34,076 nt of DNA. Source: Proteiniphilum sp. GTDB taxonomy: Bacteria; Bacteroidota; Bacteroidia; Bacteroidales; Dysgonomonadaceae. Positions within the stretch are counted from its first letter, which is position 1; the number at the start of each line of letters is the position of its first letter. This document shows positions 7,527 to 16,433 of the stretch, piece after piece. The stretch is from the NCBI GenBank assembly GCA_016839025.1, contig JADLKK010000021.1, positions 1-34,076 of the forward strand, read 5' to 3'. Under the pieces are notes generated by a model. It was given only the letters and a program-made list of their open reading frames with translations, did not search any database and was not told the DNA's origin. The translations under genes and the position numbers were made by a program.

Positions 7527-9380
7527 TCACTTCACTTCCAGCTTCATCAGTATACCATCCATGGACGAAACATACAATGCTCCCTGGTCTCCCGGCAGGA
7601 TCATATTGATCAGTCCGGCAGAAATCCGGTACTTCCAGAGAAATTGGCCATCCGAAGCCCGGTAAGCATAGATCAACCCTTTATCGGTAGGGGCATACAC
7701 CACACCATCCTTCTCTACCACCGGTGTAGGTGCCAGCTCATAACCCATATCCTCTCCCCAGGAGATCCATTTGATCACTCTTTCGGGAAGAGTGGCATCC
7801 ACAGCCAGGATTCGCCCATCCATCGTTTTCGCGTAGACGCTATTTCCATCCTCTGAGAGACCAATAGATTCACGTACGCGCTGCTCCGGATCATGGATGC
7901 GCCAGACCACTTCTCCGCTCTTTTCATCCAGCACGGTCATATACCTGTCGGGCGAGACCAGGTAGATCCGTCCATGCGTCGATACGGGTACCACCTGTGC
8001 CGGGGAGAACATTCTGTTGCGGTGGCCGTTTTTCCATACCCAGCGGGGGGCACCGGTTGCACATTCGAGTGCATAGAACTCGTTCCCCCAGCTCCCAAAG
8101 AAGAGCACCCCCTCTTTTACCAGGGGACGGGTTACCACAAAATTCTTCACATCGCTGAATTGCCATTTCAGGGTACCTGATCGGGTATCCCAGGCCCTGC
8201 AGGAGCCGTCGCCGCCTGCCAGCATCACAAGGTGGTCGTCGCAGGCGGGTGATGCGACTACAGCCTTACCATTCTTCAACCCATGAAGCCTTTCACCGCT
8301 CAGGGGATCTAGTCCGTAGAGATATGAATCGGTAGAGGCCACCCATAGGCAGCTGCCACACAGGAGCGGTGTGGAATAGATCTTACCGGCAGTTTTCACT
8401 CTCCAGCAATCACTCCCCGTTTCCGCGTCCACAGCAATCACCTCACCCGCAGTGTTGCTATAGTAGAGCATGTTGCCATGCAATACCATACCACTACCGA
8501 TATCACTCTTCTCTTGGATGCTCCAGACCTTCCGCACAGAGGGATGATGATCATTGATACCATAGTCAGGCCGGGGTGGCTCATTCTCCCAAGCAACCGG
8601 AGCGGTGGTGGACACCTCATACCAGGGAGACAATGTCACACCGTTGGCCCTCCTCTCCTGTAACGTGATCGATTGACCCGACACGGTCACAATCGTATAA
8701 CCGCCCACATCCTCACTTGCCCTCAGGTTGGAACGACACATCGCCCCGGCCACTCCTTCAAAGTTCAAGATGCGGTTGCTGTGCCCGTGACCGCACAGCA
8801 TCAGTCGAACGTTCCAGGAACGAAGGGCATCCATCACCTCATACCAGTTGTTCACTCCCGGGTCCATGGGGTAGTGATTCACATAAATGAGCGGCATCCC
8901 GCTGTCACTCTCAGCAAGAAATTGATGAAACCAGGTGAGGTTCTCCCGGGGTATCTGTCCCGGCCCCATGCGCATGTTGGGACCGGAAGCCAGTCCTACA
9001 AAGAGAAATCCCTGATACACGAAGCCGAATGTCTCGTTGCCGAAGATCCGCAGGAAATCGTTGGTGCCACTCTCTGACCAGTTGGAATCATGATTCCCCG
9101 GTAGTGCATAATATGGCACTCGAAGCCCATCCAGCAGCGATTTGGCAATGCTGAGCTCCTCATATGATCCGAACTCGGTCACATCACCCGATACAATCAC
9201 GAAGGCAATCTCCGGCTGCGCGTTGATATCCTTTACCGTACGTGCCAGGTCCTCATTGTTATCCGGACTGCCCACATGGGTATCTGTGACCAGTGCAAAC
9301 CGGAAAGGTTTGACAGAAGAGGCTGAAAGGGAAAGCCCATACAACAGCAGCAACAACAGGAAGCAACCCTTTTTTTTCAT
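7527..9380 (-). CDS. secreted metallophosphoesterase fused to PQQ-type beta-propeller
   Basis: A 617-residue exported protein. Residues 1-about 20 are a signal peptide (KKKG then a Leu-rich core ending SLSASS). Residues about 25-220 are a calcineurin-like metallophosphoesterase with all metal ligands visible: DTHVG, GDVTEFG, GNHDSN, NHYPMD and CGHGHSN. Residues about 290-615 form a propeller of repeated PQQ/BamB-like blades, with pairs such as VIAVDAETGSDCWRV, YLYGLDPLSGERL, RAWDTRSGTLKWQF, EFYALECATGAPRWVW, MTVLDEKSGEVVWRI and LIYAYRASDGQFLWKY. Phosphoesterases of this kind hydrolyse phosphomono- or diesters, and the propeller may bind a ligand or the envelope; the substrate is unknown. The gene starts 20 bases after the stop of the esterase gene, so the two probably share a transcript from the promoter near 10250. 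Confidence 0.88.
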   Translation of the reverse strand: MKKKGCFLLLLLLYGLSLSASSVKPFRFALVTDTHVGSPDNNEDLARTVKDINAQPEIAFVIVSGDVTEFGSYEELSIAKSLLDGLRVPYYALPGNHDSNWSESGTNDFLRIFGNETFGFVYQGFLFVGLASGPNMRMGPGQIPRENLTWFHQFLAESDSGMPLIYVNHYPMDPGVNNWYEVMDALRSWNVRLMLCGHGHSNRILNFEGVAGAMCRSNLRASEDVGGYTIVTVSGQSITLQERRANGVTLSPWYEVSTTAPVAWENEPPRPDYGINDHHPSVRKVWSIQEKSDIGSGMVLHGNMLYYSNTAGEVIAVDAETGSDCWRVKTAGKIYSTPLLCGSCLWVASTDSYLYGLDPLSGERLHGLKNGKAVVASPACDDHLVMLAGGDGSCRAWDTRSGTLKWQFSDVKNFVVTRPLVKEGVLFFGSWGNEFYALECATGAPRWVWKNGHRNRMFSPAQVVPVSTHGRIYLVSPDRYMTVLDEKSGEVVWRIHDPEQRVRESIGLSEDGNSVYAKTMDGRILAVDATLPERVIKWISWGEDMGYELAPTPVVEKDGVVYAPTDKGLIYAYRASDGQFLWKYRISAGLINMILPGDQGALYVSSMDGILMKLEVK

Positions 9381-9400
9381 CTCAGCCCTGTATAATTGAT

Positions 9401-10222
9401 TTACTTCCTCCCTGATACAAAGAAGTCATGGAAAAAGAGGATCTGGTATTTTACCGCGTTACCCCAGTAGTCACGGTTGTGTCCCCCGGGACGGGAGATG
9501 AAGTCGTGGGGGATATTGCGATATTGCAGCTCTTTGTGCAGACGCTGATTCACCTCATAAAAAAAATCCTCCGTACCACAGTCAAAAATAATCTTCAAAG
9601 CACCTGGTCGGAGCAGGTGCAGCTGCCCCATTACACCATACTCCTCCCATCGTTCAGGTTGGTCACGCAATGTCCCCAACTGTTTCGCCATGCCCCACTT
9701 TTCCGGAAATGGGCGGATATCCACTCCACCACAAATGCTGCCACAGGCTCCAAAAACATCCTGATTGCGAAAACCCAGGTACAGTCCACCATGCCCCCCC
9801 ATACTCAGACCGGAAACCGCACGCCCCGCAGGCTCGGCTAAAGTATTGAATTGGCTATCAACATAGGCTATCAGCTCTCTGGTTACAAAGGTCTCATAAC
9901 GAACAGCAGGATCCACGGGACTATCCCAATACCAACTGTTCACGCCTCCATCCGGACAGACAATCATCATTTCATACCTGTCTGCAAGATCAGTAAGGTG
10001 GGGTGCATCCAGGATCCACCGATCGTAACGACCACCATGACCGTGCAACAGATAGAGAACGGGAAATGACCTCTTCTGCCGATCGGATTGCGGTTTGATC
10101 ACCACCGTCTTGACCTCCTTGTTCATGGAAGGACTGAAAACCTGAATGGTATCCACGGTGGCGGAAAAGAGTCCCAGTGCGAAAAGGGAACCCAGGAGTA
10201 GAGAAAAGAAAAAACGTTTCAT
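9401..10222 (-). CDS. secreted alpha/beta-hydrolase, esterase-D/feruloyl-esterase type
   Basis: A 273-residue protein with a signal peptide (MKRFFFSLLLGSLFALG) and an esterase-family alpha/beta-hydrolase fold. It shows LYLLHGHGG (oxyanion region), the nucleophile elbow GLSMGGHG, an acid in DCGTEDFF and the catalytic His in PGGHNRDYW. Relatives include acetyl-xylan and feruloyl esterases of polysaccharide utilisation and S-formylglutathione hydrolase; export favours a carbohydrate or acyl ester in the periplasm, but no glycoside hydrolase lies beside it. The open frame reaches 10279, but those 19 extra codons would begin upstream of the likely -7 box at 10250-10257, so ATG 10222 is preferred. 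The phosphoesterase/propeller gene follows after 20 bases. Confidence 0.87.
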   Translation of the reverse strand: MKRFFFSLLLGSLFALGLFSATVDTIQVFSPSMNKEVKTVVIKPQSDRQKRSFPVLYLLHGHGGRYDRWILDAPHLTDLADRYEMMIVCPDGGVNSWYWDSPVDPAVRYETFVTRELIAYVDSQFNTLAEPAGRAVSGLSMGGHGGLYLGFRNQDVFGACGSICGGVDIRPFPEKWGMAKQLGTLRDQPERWEEYGVMGQLHLLRPGALKIIFDCGTEDFFYEVNQRLHKELQYRNIPHDFISRPGGHNRDYWGNAVKYQILFFHDFFVSGRK

Positions 10223-10249
10223 CTTATCGATTTTTTTCAGATTATCGCC

Positions 10250-10281
10250 CAAAGATACAAAAATGAACTTTCCTGTCACAA
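10250..10281 (-). promoter_or_regulatory. Bacteroidota promoter for the esterase-phosphoesterase pair
   Basis: On the minus strand TTGT (10281-10278), 20 bases, then a perfect TATCTTTG -7 box (10257-10250). The predicted transcript starts near 10244 and gives a leader of about 20 bases before ATG 10222. This decides the start codon of the esterase gene. Confidence 0.6.
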
Positions 10282-10404
10282 CTGAAGCGATCTGTTTTTA
10301 CCTAAGAAACCGACTGTTGGTATGAGAACCGGCAAGGACTCAACATTTCACCCCTACAAAACGTTTTATCAGTAGAAGTATCAATTAACAAGAACAAGAA
10401 AGTG

Positions 10405-10743
10405 ATGGAGATACAATTCAAGATGGATGAAAAGAAACGGGGTAGTTTCTTTATTGAACAGGGAGGACGACAGATAGCGGAGCTGGAATTCCAGGTAAAG
10501 GAGAACCTGCTCAATGCCTATCATACAGGTGTACGCCCCGAACTGGAAGGACAGGGCATCGCGGCACGTCTCTTCGATCGGATGGTAAGCTTTGCGCGTG
10601 AAAAGGGGTACAAGGTGATTCCCGCCTGCTCCTATATCCTGGTCAAGTTCAGACGACACCCCGATGCATATGACGACATCTGGCACCGAATGGAGGATGA
10701 AGCCTCCGGCGAAGCCTGTGGAATCAGACCAAAGGATAACTGA
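10405..10743 (+). CDS. small GNAT-family N-acetyltransferase (COG2388/YjdJ type)
   Basis: A 112-residue minimal GNAT domain. The acetyl-CoA-binding loop is visible as VRPELEGQGIAARLFDRMVSFAREKGYKVIPACSY, with the Q/R-x-x-G-x-A pattern expressed as EGQGIAARL. The C-terminal FRRHPDAYDDIW matches the YjdJ-like family (KKHPE(Y)xD). Members are related to short acetyltransferases of unknown substrate. ATG 10405 is chosen; a GTG one codon upstream is in frame. The DUF4126 gene follows after 44 bases on the same strand, suggesting an operon. The 180 bases between this gene and the divergent esterase hold the esterase promoter; I see no clear -7 box for this direction. Confidence 0.85.
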   Translation: MEIQFKMDEKKRGSFFIEQGGRQIAELEFQVKENLLNAYHTGVRPELEGQGIAARLFDRMVSFAREKGYKVIPACSYILVKFRRHPDAYDDIWHRMEDEASGEACGIRPKDN

Positions 10744-10787
10744 TACTCCCGCAGCTGAGACATCTCACCTTTTCACAATCATATCGC

Positions 10788-11369
10788 ATGGAAATGAACA
10801 TCGAAACCATCAGTGCCATTGCCCTGGGCATTGGTCTGAGCGCCAGTACCGGATTTCGCGTATTTATCCCGATGCTGGTGGCAGGAATCGCCGCACGTAT
10901 TGGTCTCCTGCCCCTGGGGGAAAGCTTCGCCTGGATGGGCTCCATGCCGGCGATCATCAGCTTCGGGGTAGCAGCCGTAGTGGAAGTACTGGCCTACTAC
11001 ATCCCTCTTGTGGACAACTTGCTGGATACCCTTGCCGCCCCTTTGTCGGTGGGTGCCGGTACGCTGCTGATGACATCGGTTTTTCCTGCCGAGAGTGAGT
11101 GGATCCGCTGGGTTATGGGTTTCGTAGTAGGAGGAGGCGCAGCCGCCACCATCCAGAGCGCCAGCTCCATGACACGGCTCACCTCCACCAACCTAACCGC
11201 CGGATTCGGAAATCCGGTGGTTTCCACAGGAGAGGGAGTGGCGGCCACCGGCTTTTCGGTCATGTCGCTCTTTACGCCCATTCTGGTGGCCGTGCTACTG
11301 GTGGTCGTGATGATCCTGCTGCTTCGTTTTGCCTACAGAAGACTGATCAGAAGAAAGAGGTCCGTCTGA
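10788..11369 (+). CDS. DUF4126-family integral membrane protein
   Basis: A 193-residue hydrophobic protein with about five membrane segments and a short basic tail (RRLIRRKRSV). The opening ISAIALGIGLSASTGFRVFIPML and the later LDTLAAPLSVGAGTLL and LTSTNLTAGFGNPVVSTGEG are typical of DUF4126, a widespread family without known function. Ser/Gly/Thr-rich loops between helices could line a pore or binding site, but this is only a guess. It follows the GNAT gene by 44 bases and ends 92 bases before the convergent nagB. Confidence 0.85.
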   Translation: MEMNIETISAIALGIGLSASTGFRVFIPMLVAGIAARIGLLPLGESFAWMGSMPAIISFGVAAVVEVLAYYIPLVDNLLDTLAAPLSVGAGTLLMTSVFPAESEWIRWVMGFVVGGGAAATIQSASSMTRLTSTNLTAGFGNPVVSTGEGVAATGFSVMSLFTPILVAVLLVVVMILLLRFAYRRLIRRKRSV

Positions 11370-11461
11370 CCACTCTATTTTTGTACCTTGATACCACAAC
11401 CAATGACACGGGCAGTGCCATTCCCCTGAGAAACGCACCCGGAAGATTCCTCTTTTGACCG

Positions 11462-12271
11462 TTATAACAGTGAATCGGGGTCGAGGTTATCATGCTCAAT
11501 ATCGAGGAAGTACTTGTAGGTACCCACCTTCAATTCAGCGCAGGCGTCATAATCGCAGACAATGATACCCTTCTGATGCAGCTGCAAGGCGCTGATGGTC
11601 CACATCTGGGTGACGGGACCCTCCACGGCATGATAGAGTGCCCTGGCCTTGTGATGGCCATTCACCAGGATGACTACCTCTCTGGCATCCAACACGGTAC
11701 CCACACCCACGGTGAGTGCTGTTTTGGGTACTTTATCCACATCGTTGTCAAAAAAGCGGGAGTTGGCAACTACCGTATCGGTGGTGAGTGTCTTCACGCG
11801 GGTACGGGAACTGAGCGAAGAGCCCGGCTCATTGAAGGCGATGTGTCCGTCGGGACCGATCCCCCCCATGAAGAGATCGATTCCGCCCAAGTCGGTTATG
11901 GCCTGTTCGTAGGCAGCGCACTCGGCTTCGAGATCCGCTGCCATTCCGTTGAGGATGTGCACATTTCCTTTCTTGATATCGATATGGCGGAAGAAGTTAT
12001 CCCACATGAAGGTATGGTAGCTTTGGGGGTGATCCTCCGGCAGTCCAATATATTCATCCATGTTGAAGGTGATCACATGCTCAAAGGAGACAACACCTGT
12101 TTCATAGAGCCTGATCAGTGCCTTGTAGGTCTGCAGGGGCGATGAGCCGGTAGGAAGTCCCAACTTAAAAGGTTTCTCGGCTGTGGGTGCCGCCCTGTTG
12201 ATTTTTGCAGCGATGTAGTTAGCTGCCCACTGTGCCATTTGACCGGCATCGGGTTGAATAATCAATCTCAT
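11462..12271 (-). CDS. nagB: glucosamine-6-phosphate deaminase NagB
   Basis: Converts glucosamine 6-phosphate to fructose 6-phosphate and ammonia, in the cytoplasm, at the end of amino-sugar catabolism. The 269 residues can be aligned through nearly their whole length with E. coli NagB: MRLII start, [27 protein letters not shown], catalytic stretch [19 protein letters not shown] (Asp, His and Glu of the active site), [11 protein letters not shown] and [10 protein letters not shown]. The Ser, Arg and Lys of SSRTRVK and the Tyr of YKYF match the positions used for GlcNAc6P allosteric activation in the E. coli enzyme, so activation is plausible. ATG 12271 fits the family start; nine extra codons upstream are possible but unlikely. 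fprA ends 17 bases upstream on the same strand. Confidence 0.96.
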   Translation of the reverse strand: MRLIIQPDAGQMAQWAANYIAAKINRAAPTAEKPFKLGLPTGSSPLQTYKALIRLYETGVVSFEHVITFNMDEYIGLPEDHPQSYHTFMWDNFFRHIDIKKGNVHILNGMAADLEAECAAYEQAITDLGGIDLFMGGIGPDGHIAFNEPGSSLSSRTRVKTLTTDTVVANSRFFDNDVDKVPKTALTVGVGTVLDAREVVILVNGHHKARALYHAVEGPVTQMWTISALQLHQKGIIVCDYDACAELKVGTYKYFLDIEHDNLDPDSLL

Positions 12272-12288
12272 ATTTGCATATTTTAATG

Positions 12289-13524
12289 TTAGTGGCAATC
12301 AGTATTCCTGCCGGGCGAAACAGCTGCACCCGACAACAGCTTACAGGCCATGCTCTTTCCGAGCATCCTTGCTTTTTCCTCTATCTCTTCCAGCATCGCC
12401 TGTTTCATGATAACCGGATCACTTACCAGTTCAACCTCCGATTCATTCACGAAAGCAGCCAGCTGCTTGGAGGAAGCGTCTGCCCAGGTGAAACTCCCGA
12501 AATAACCGAAAAAGCGGTTTTTCAGGTACCTGTTTTGCAAGGCGGAAAGGAGACTCTCTACTTCCGGGTAGAGTTTGTTATTGTAGGTGGGTGATCCCAC
12601 AATCAACCCCTTATAGGTAAAGACATCTCTGATGATATCGGATATGTGGCTTTTGGAAACATTGTGCAATACTATGTTCCGTACACCATGGGTTGCTGCT
12701 TCGTTGGCGATCAGCTCTGCCAGCTGCTCGGTATGCCCGTACATGCTCCCGTAGGCGATTACCAGACCACTCTCGGCTTCGTAGCGGCTCAGCCTGTCAT
12801 ACAGAGTTACCACTTCCGCAATGTTCTCCTTTTCTGTCCATACAGGACCGTGGGTCGAACAGATCGTCCCGATCGGAACCTCGGCCAGCTTTTTCAGGGC
12901 AGTCTGCACGGGTGACCCGAACTTGCCTACAATGTTGGAGTAGTAACGGATCATCTCGCCTCTATAGCGTTCAGGAATAAGCTGGCTGTCCAGCACTCCA
13001 CCATCAAGGGTGCCAAAGGTACCAAACGCATCGGCACTGAAAAGGACTTGCTGCTCCTGCAGGTAAGTCATCATGGTCTCCGGCCAATGCACCATCGGTG
13101 TCAGATAGAACTGCAGGGTGTTACGGCCGAGGCTCAATGTCTGCATATCTTCAACCACACCTACATGCTGTGTGATGCCATAATACCCCTTGAGCATCTT
13201 TACCGTATGTTTGTTCCCCACGATCTGGATATTGGGGTAGCGACTCAACAGCAATCCTATCGATCCGGAGTGGTCCGGTTCCATATGATTGACAATGAGG
13301 TAATCAATCGGTTTGTCGCCCAGCACCCTGGTTACCTTCTGAAAGAAGAGATCGGAGTAGCAGACATCCACCGTATCAATCAGTGCCTTTTTCTCGTCAT
13401 CGATAATATAAGCGTTATAGGAAACCCCATAGGGCAGTGGCCAGAGATTTTCGAAGAGATGTTTGGTGCGGTCATTCACTCCCACATAATAGAGATCCTT
13501 CGCAATTTCAAGTGGTTTGTACAT
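12289..13524 (-). CDS. FprA-family A-type flavodiiron protein
   Basis: A 411-residue cytoplasmic flavodiiron protein that reduces O2 (and in some members NO) to protect anaerobes. The N-terminal half is a metallo-beta-lactamase-like diiron domain with [12 protein letters not shown] (H-x-E-x-D ligands), a later HWPETMM and STHGPVW. The C-terminal half is a flavodoxin domain starting [19 protein letters not shown], with [18 protein letters not shown] and the FGSFTWAD loop. Electrons usually come from rubredoxin; no rubredoxin domain is attached. The open frame extends to 13893 across lgt, but [18 protein letters not shown] is the normal start, at ATG 13524. It lies 77 bases after lgt and just before nagB; whether all four minus-strand genes share a transcript is not clear. 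Confidence 0.95.
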   Translation of the reverse strand: MYKPLEIAKDLYYVGVNDRTKHLFENLWPLPYGVSYNAYIIDDEKKALIDTVDVCYSDLFFQKVTRVLGDKPIDYLIVNHMEPDHSGSIGLLLSRYPNIQIVGNKHTVKMLKGYYGITQHVGVVEDMQTLSLGRNTLQFYLTPMVHWPETMMTYLQEQQVLFSADAFGTFGTLDGGVLDSQLIPERYRGEMIRYYSNIVGKFGSPVQTALKKLAEVPIGTICSTHGPVWTEKENIAEVVTLYDRLSRYEAESGLVIAYGSMYGHTEQLAELIANEAATHGVRNIVLHNVSKSHISDIIRDVFTYKGLIVGSPTYNNKLYPEVESLLSALQNRYLKNRFFGYFGSFTWADASSKQLAAFVNESEVELVSDPVIMKQAMLEEIEEKARMLGKSMACKLLSGAAVSPGRNTDCH

Positions 13525-13601
13525 ATGTAAACAGGTTCGAAGTGCTTGGTTCGAGGTTATTATATATGTTGTTACGTCAGTGTTTATTTTAGCTGATCGC
13601 T

Positions 13602-14498
13602 TTATCTCTTCTTCGGTGTATATGGTTTCGCCATTTCCGACTGCCGGGGAGTATCCGCTTTCAGGGCAGGACGTCTCAAGGCAATGATAATAAGCCAGGT
13701 ACCCCATATAATAAAGGGAACGCTGAGCCATTGCCCCAGGATCAGACCGGTGCTCTCCCGCATGGCGATTTCGGAATCCACCTGTACATTCTTGATATAT
13801 TCCACGAAAAATCGGAAGAGGAAGATGATCAGGATACCCACTCCGGTAATCAGCCCCTTCCGGTCTTTGGCATCTGTCCCCCAGTAGAGGCAAACAGTGA
13901 TACCGAACACCACCAGGTAAGCAACAGCTTCATAGATCTGCGTGGGATGGGACGGCTCGGTAAAAACAGGTTCAGCTCCCTGCATCCACTGATAGAGGTT
14001 ATCCACGAAGCGGAAACCCCAGGGTTTGTCGGTTGGCCCCCCATATATCTCATGATTCATCAGGTTCCCCAGACGGATCATGGCCGCCGTGAAGCCGGTG
14101 GGTACCATCACCCGGTCGAAGGTCCAGAGCATGCTCTGTTTCGTTACTTTCCTCGAGTAGAGCCATACCGCAATGATGATCCCAATCACGCCGCCATGGC
14201 TTGCCAGACCGCCTTCCCACACCTTCAGGATCTCCAGCGGGTTAGCCAGGTAGTATGCCGGTTCGTAAAAAAGACAATGCCCTAGGCGGGCACCCGCAAT
14301 AATACCCACCATCATGTAGACAAACAGGGAGTCGAACCATTTCTCCGGCAGATCTTCCCGCTTGAAGATGCGCTGCACCATCGACACGGCGACGATCAGT
14401 CCCACAACCCAGAGGAGTCCGTACCAGCGGATCTCTCTCCCCAGAATGGTGAACAGCGTGGGGTTCACATCCCAGGTTACAGATAATAATACATCCAT
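13602..14498 (-). CDS. lgt: phosphatidylglycerol-prolipoprotein diacylglyceryl transferase Lgt
   Basis: Inner-membrane enzyme that moves diacylglycerol from phosphatidylglycerol to the lipobox Cys of prolipoproteins, the first step of lipoprotein maturation. The 298-residue protein has about seven membrane segments and the Lgt signature GARLGHCLFYEP, followed by WEGGLASHGGVIG, RLGNLMNHEIYG (with the essential Arg-Asn region) and PSHPTQIYEA. Start ATG 14498 (MDVLLSVTWDVNPTLFTI) matches the family; the frame remains open 19 codons further but those lie in the gap and the end of ddh. It follows ddh by 35 bases and is likely cotranscribed. The hydrophilic tail after about residue 278 is not conserved. 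Confidence 0.96.
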   Translation of the reverse strand: MDVLLSVTWDVNPTLFTILGREIRWYGLLWVVGLIVAVSMVQRIFKREDLPEKWFDSLFVYMMVGIIAGARLGHCLFYEPAYYLANPLEILKVWEGGLASHGGVIGIIIAVWLYSRKVTKQSMLWTFDRVMVPTGFTAAMIRLGNLMNHEIYGGPTDKPWGFRFVDNLYQWMQGAEPVFTEPSHPTQIYEAVAYLVVFGITVCLYWGTDAKDRKGLITGVGILIIFLFRFFVEYIKNVQVDSEIAMRESTGLILGQWLSVPFIIWGTWLIIIALRRPALKADTPRQSEMAKPYTPKKR

Positions 14499-14533
14499 CA
14501 GCGATTCAGATTTTTTACAAAGATAACAAAAAA

Positions 14534-15433
14534 TCAGACCAGTTTTCTGATCCACTCCTCTTTATCCCCTGGCAACAGATCCAGCACCGGGATCTCAACC
14601 ATGGTATAAGCTCCCGGCAACTGCCGCATCGATGCACGGGCCACCGCCACCAGCACCTGAGCAGTGAGGGCGGGGTTGTTGATGCGCATGTCGAAACGGA
14701 AGAGTTGGTTTTGGGTTTTTCCCGACACCCCCTTGCGTTCCATGAGTACTCCATGTCCCATATCTTTGAGTGCCTCCACATCCTCGACCTGAAAGACGTG
14801 GGTCTCATCGTGTGCGAAATAATCATCTTTTTTGATTGCCTCAGCAACGCTTTTGTAATCATACCCATCGAGCAGCTCGACGTAGACCATCCTTCTGTGT
14901 ACGCCGGTACCGGTGGGGATGGTCATGGAGAGAGCCGCTTTTACCCCTTCGATGGCTTTCACCGCCACGGTGTGCCCCATGCTCATGCCAGGACCGAAGT
15001 TGGTGTACGTAATTCCCTTGGGGGCCAATGCCTCCAGGAGGGTACGCACCACCGAATCACTGCCCGGATCCCACCCGGCAGCAATCACCGAGACAGCACG
15101 GTATTGGCGGGCGGTCTGATCGAGCGAACTGCGCAGCTGGACAATCCGGCTGTGGATATCGAAACTGTCAACCGTGTTGATCCCTTTCTCCAGACAGGAT
15201 TTGGCGTACTCCTCTACCCGTCGCGTAGGGGTACAAAGCAGTGCTACATCCACTTTTTCCAGCTGGGTGATATCGGTCACCACCCTGTAGGGTTGCAGCT
15301 CAGCGGACATTCTCGAGGCGTCACGCCGGACGATACCCGCCACTTCAAAGTCGGGAGCCACCTCCAATGCCTCCACCACATATTTCCCAATGTTGCCGTA
15401 ACCCACTACGGCAGCCCTGATCTTACCAGACAT
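14534..15433 (-). CDS. ddh: meso-diaminopimelate D-dehydrogenase
   Basis: NADPH-dependent enzyme that makes meso-diaminopimelate from tetrahydrodipicolinate in one step, supplying lysine and the peptidoglycan cross-linking residue. The 299 residues open with a Rossmann motif ([18 protein letters not shown]) and show the Ddh signature [21 protein letters not shown], followed by [17 protein letters not shown] and the C-terminal [17 protein letters not shown]. Presence of Ddh is usual in Bacteroides and Porphyromonas relatives. lgt follows after 35 bases. A perfect -7 box lies at 15481-15488, which gives a leader of about 40 bases. Confidence 0.96.
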   Translation of the reverse strand: MSGKIRAAVVGYGNIGKYVVEALEVAPDFEVAGIVRRDASRMSAELQPYRVVTDITQLEKVDVALLCTPTRRVEEYAKSCLEKGINTVDSFDIHSRIVQLRSSLDQTARQYRAVSVIAAGWDPGSDSVVRTLLEALAPKGITYTNFGPGMSMGHTVAVKAIEGVKAALSMTIPTGTGVHRRMVYVELLDGYDYKSVAEAIKKDDYFAHDETHVFQVEDVEALKDMGHGVLMERKGVSGKTQNQLFRFDMRINNPALTAQVLVAVARASMRQLPGAYTMVEIPVLDLLPGDKEEWIRKLV

Positions 15434-15480
15434 AATTTCAATTTTTGGGGTTATAATTGTTTGTTCTGTTCTTTATCCTG

Positions 15481-15488
15481 CAAAAATA
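15481..15488 (-). promoter_or_regulatory. -7 box upstream of ddh
   Basis: The minus-strand sequence TATTTTTG matches TAnnTTTG exactly, with the transcript start expected near 15475, about 42 bases before the ddh ATG. No good TTTG -33 element is seen 19-21 bases upstream. Confidence 0.5.
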
Positions 15489-15553
15489 GGGAAAAATGTG
15501 CTACGGATAGCATCCATCTTGAAGAATATTAACCTGACTGGTCCGTCGAAAAA

Positions 15554-15602
15554 ACAAGGCGCAAGGTGCAAACCGTAAGCCACTAGATACAAGGCTCCAG
15601 AT
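15554..15602. repeat. short degenerate tandem-like intergenic sequence
   Basis: Between ddh and the rhomboid gene the sequence repeats imperfect 7-8 base units of the form CAAGGCG, CAAGGTG, CAAACCG, TAAGCC, later CAAGGCTCC. No hairpin and no open frame. Similar degenerate CAAGG-type tracts occur between genes in Bacteroidota; their function is unknown to me. Confidence 0.35.
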
Positions 15603-15608
15603 CCCAAA

Positions 15609-16250
15609 TCAAAGTTCCTCCTCTTCTTCTTCCCAGAGCACCGCCGGCTTCTGCGGTCCCTCCTTTCGGAAAAGCAGTGCTATCAACAAACCACTGAGTG
15701 CACCTGAGAGATGTCCCTCCCAGGAGATGGAGGCATCCACCAGCTCGGCAACAGGAAACATGCTCCAGACAGAACCTCCATATACAAATGCCACAATGAG
15801 CGATACCGACACCAGAGGTATGTATTTCCTGAAAATGCCACTGAAAAACAGAAAGAAGAGCATCGCGAACAGCAGTCCGCTGGCACCCACGTGCAACGCA
15901 TTCCTGCCAATTAGCCAGGTGACCGTACCGCTGATGATCCACAGTGCGATAAAAGTTTTCAATGCGATCTTGCTGTAAAAGTAAAACAGAAACCAGATCA
16001 GGATAAACAGTGAAAGAGTGTTGGACCAGAGATGGGGAAGAGAATCGTGGAGCAGTGGAGAGAAAAAGATCCCGCGCAAGCCGACAGCTTCACAAGGAGC
16101 AATGCCCAATCGCATCATCTCATGATGGGGCAGAATAGTCTCTCCCAGCAAAAAGATCAGCCAAAGAAGAACAAGAAACAAAATAGCCGGGAAGGAAGCC
16201 AGCCGGAGCCGTTTCCTAACATGTACAATTCCCTCTGATTCCTGCTGCAT
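15609..16250 (-). CDS. rhomboid-family intramembrane serine protease (first copy)
   Basis: A 213-residue polytopic membrane protein with about six hydrophobic segments. The catalytic Ser is in HVGASGLLFAM (Ser124) and the catalytic His in WEGHLSGALSGLL (His180), the GxSG...H dyad of rhomboids. The HxxxN pair of the oxyanion region is present as HLWSN (73-77). Rhomboids cleave substrates inside or next to the membrane; substrates in Bacteroidota are largely unknown. The C-terminus is a run of Glu (WEEEEEEL). The frame is open 30 codons further, but ATG 16250 follows the promoter at 16290-16321. It is separated from ddh by 175 bases and looks like its own unit. Confidence 0.88.
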   Translation of the reverse strand: MQQESEGIVHVRKRLRLASFPAILFLVLLWLIFLLGETILPHHEMMRLGIAPCEAVGLRGIFFSPLLHDSLPHLWSNTLSLFILIWFLFYFYSKIALKTFIALWIISGTVTWLIGRNALHVGASGLLFAMLFFLFFSGIFRKYIPLVSVSLIVAFVYGGSVWSMFPVAELVDASISWEGHLSGALSGLLIALLFRKEGPQKPAVLWEEEEEEL

Positions 16251-16289
16251 CCCCACAACGTGAAAAATGTCGTTACTTGCAATCAGAAA

Positions 16290-16321
16290 CAAATATACAA
16301 ACAATTTTGCGAATGGGTAAA
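16290..16321 (-). promoter_or_regulatory. promoter of the first rhomboid gene
   Basis: Minus strand: TTTA (16321-16318), exactly 20 bases, then a perfect TATATTTG -7 box (16297-16290). The transcript is expected to begin near 16284, giving a leader of about 33 bases. This supports ATG 16250 over the longer open frame. Confidence 0.6.
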
Positions 16322-16356
16322 TTCCGTGGAAACAGATCATTTTATTCGATTATTAG

Positions 16357-16388
16357 CTTGTAGGGTTGTTGCAATTTTATTATCTTTC
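16357..16388 (+). promoter_or_regulatory. promoter of the alpha-glucan operon
   Basis: CTTG (16357-16360), 20 bases, then TATCTTTC (16381-16388), one mismatch in each element from TTTG and TAnnTTTG. The transcript would start near 16394, about 40 bases ahead of the debranching-enzyme ATG. Confidence 0.5.
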
Positions 16389-16433
16389 GCAGGAATTCAA
16401 CGGAAGGCACCTTACCCATAATTGTGAACGGCG

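Noticed and set aside
11376-11383. Perfect TATTTTTG -7 box on the plus strand after the DUF4126 gene
   Set aside because: It points into the convergent nagB with no gene, no -33 element and no hairpin behind it; probably chance in a T-rich spacer.
11492-12145. 217-codon plus-strand open frame across nagB
   Set aside because: Antisense shadow of nagB; no family resemblance.
12289-13893. N-terminal 123-codon extension of the flavodiiron protein
   Set aside because: The extension is antisense-type sequence read through lgt in another frame; the family start [15 protein letters not shown] lies at 13524.
14705-15532. 275-codon plus-strand open frame across ddh
   Set aside because: Antisense shadow of an unambiguous Ddh gene; no recognisable domain.
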